Assembly (NCBI GenBank): GCA_963833235.1
Contig: CAWHXG010000001.1
Location: 682,001-746,000 of the forward strand
From: CAWHXG01 sp963833235
GTDB taxonomy: Bacteria; Pseudomonadota; Alphaproteobacteria; Rhodobacterales; Rhodobacteraceae
Length of the DNA stretch: 64,000 bases
Reading direction: 5' to 3'
The number at the start of each line of letters is the position of its first letter. The first letter of the stretch is position 1. Shown one piece after another: positions 63,630-64,000 of this stretch. A program made the position numbers and the translations under genes. The notes beneath the pieces were generated by a model that saw nothing but the letters and a program-made list of their open reading frames with translations, was not told the DNA's origin and did not search any database.

Positions 63630-64000
63630 ATGAAACGCCTGATGACATCCACCGCTATCGCCGCCCTCGTGGCCTTCCCGGTCTGGGCTCAGACGACCAC
63701 CGCCGATCCCGACACGTCGGAAGAGCTGTCCGAAGCCGGCAGCGCCGTCGTCCAAGAGGTCGAGGAAGGCGCAGAAGACGTGGCGCAGGCCACCGGCGAC
63801 GCAGCCCAATCCGTTGAGGAAGGTACTGAAGAGCTGGCAACCGACGCCGCACAGGGCGTCGAGAACGCCGGCGAGGAAATAGCCCAGGAGGCCGAGGAGC
63901 TTGAGGCCGAGGCCGAGGGCGAGATGACCGCCGAAGGCGAGGCCATGGAGACCGAGACCGATACCATAGCGGTCGAAAGCACCACGGCAGAACCCGACGC
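63630..64000 (+). CDS. Acidic secreted protein, 5' part (runs off the window)
   Basis: A signal peptide (KRLMTSTAIAALVAFPVWAQ) is followed by a highly acidic, Ala/Glu-rich region with repeating VEEGxE-like and QxVExxxEE segments, likely helical or coiled coil. 123 complete codons lie in the window with no stop. The N-terminus resembles Rhodobacterales PRC-barrel proteins, but that domain would be beyond the edge. Divergent from gor with 125 bases between starts. Confidence 0.7.
   Translation, partial: MKRLMTSTAIAALVAFPVWAQTTTADPDTSEELSEAGSAVVQEVEEGAEDVAQATGDAAQSVEEGTEELATDAAQGVENAGEEIAQEAEELEAEAEGEMTAEGEAMETETDTIAVESTTAEPD

Overview
The window is a gene-dense, GC-rich chromosomal segment from an alphaproteobacterium, almost certainly a member of the Rhodobacter/Roseobacter lineage (Rhodobacterales). 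The best evidence is the divergent regB / senC-regA redox-sensing locus at the left edge. Supporting blocks are typical of that lineage: tsaE-amgK-murU-addB-addA-trxA-hslV, comF-grxC-nitrilase facing ubiG, an NDUFAF5-like methyltransferase before hemH, a NaChBac-type sodium channel, TRAP transporters and a cyanide-insensitive-type cytochrome bd. I saw no rRNA or tRNA gene, insertion sequence, prophage or CRISPR array. No intergenic gap reaches 300 bases.

Layout. 0-2.3 kb: RegB/RegA redox two-component system with the copper chaperone SenC. 2.4-13.7 kb: one long rightward run with many overlapping start/stop codons (PAS protein, tsaE, cell-wall recycling kinase and uridylyltransferase, AddB and AddA, thioredoxin, HslV). 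13.7-15.0 kb: a leftward SDR plus RbsD/FucU-type mutarotase. 15.1-21.6 kb: an accessory-looking carbohydrate locus with a GT2, a MurG-like glycosyltransferase, a sucrose-phosphate-synthase/phosphatase fusion, a sulfotransferase and a GT4, arranged around an intergenic region carrying long G tracts and a LacI-family-like operator. 21.6-28.5 kb: Crp-type regulator, proline iminopeptidase, ubiG, nitrilase-family amidase, glutaredoxin, ComF, methyltransferase, ferrochelatase and a tiny membrane protein. 28.6-30.5 kb: an envelope patch with two L,D-transpeptidases and a CAP lipoprotein. 30.5-40.1 kb: sodium channel, rRNA/tRNA m5U methyltransferase, two ABC exporter half-transporters, CCA-adding enzyme, two Nudix hydrolases and Hsp33. 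40.2-41.9 kb: a divergent receiver-SpoIIE phosphatase / Hpt pair. 41.9-50.8 kb: ilvA, argG, a small secreted protein, sulfotransferase plus class IV aminotransferase, exported MsrA, ribokinase and malic enzyme. 50.9-53.6 kb: mutS. 53.6-58.0 kb: a degenerate receiver, a second Crp/Fnr regulator and a complete TRAP transporter. 58.2-60.7 kb: cydAB plus a 31-residue subunit. 60.8-64.0 kb: DUF2254 membrane protein, glutathione reductase and the start of an acidic secreted protein.

The strongest anomaly is in mutS. The reading frame is open from end to end, but residues about 239-296 are in the wrong frame. The correct MutS sequence for that stretch is in another frame, bounded by a one-base loss near 51625 and a one-base gain near 51798. 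Either the assembly has two small errors or the strain carries a scrambled, probably inactive mismatch-repair protein. The second most interesting region is the sulfotransferase/glycosyltransferase/sucrose-phosphate-synthase locus, whose product I cannot name. A recurrent pattern of G tracts (7-10 bases) sitting at or near ribosome-binding sites may matter if mismatch repair is really impaired.

All functional calls rest on reading motifs and family resemblance by eye. No database search was run.
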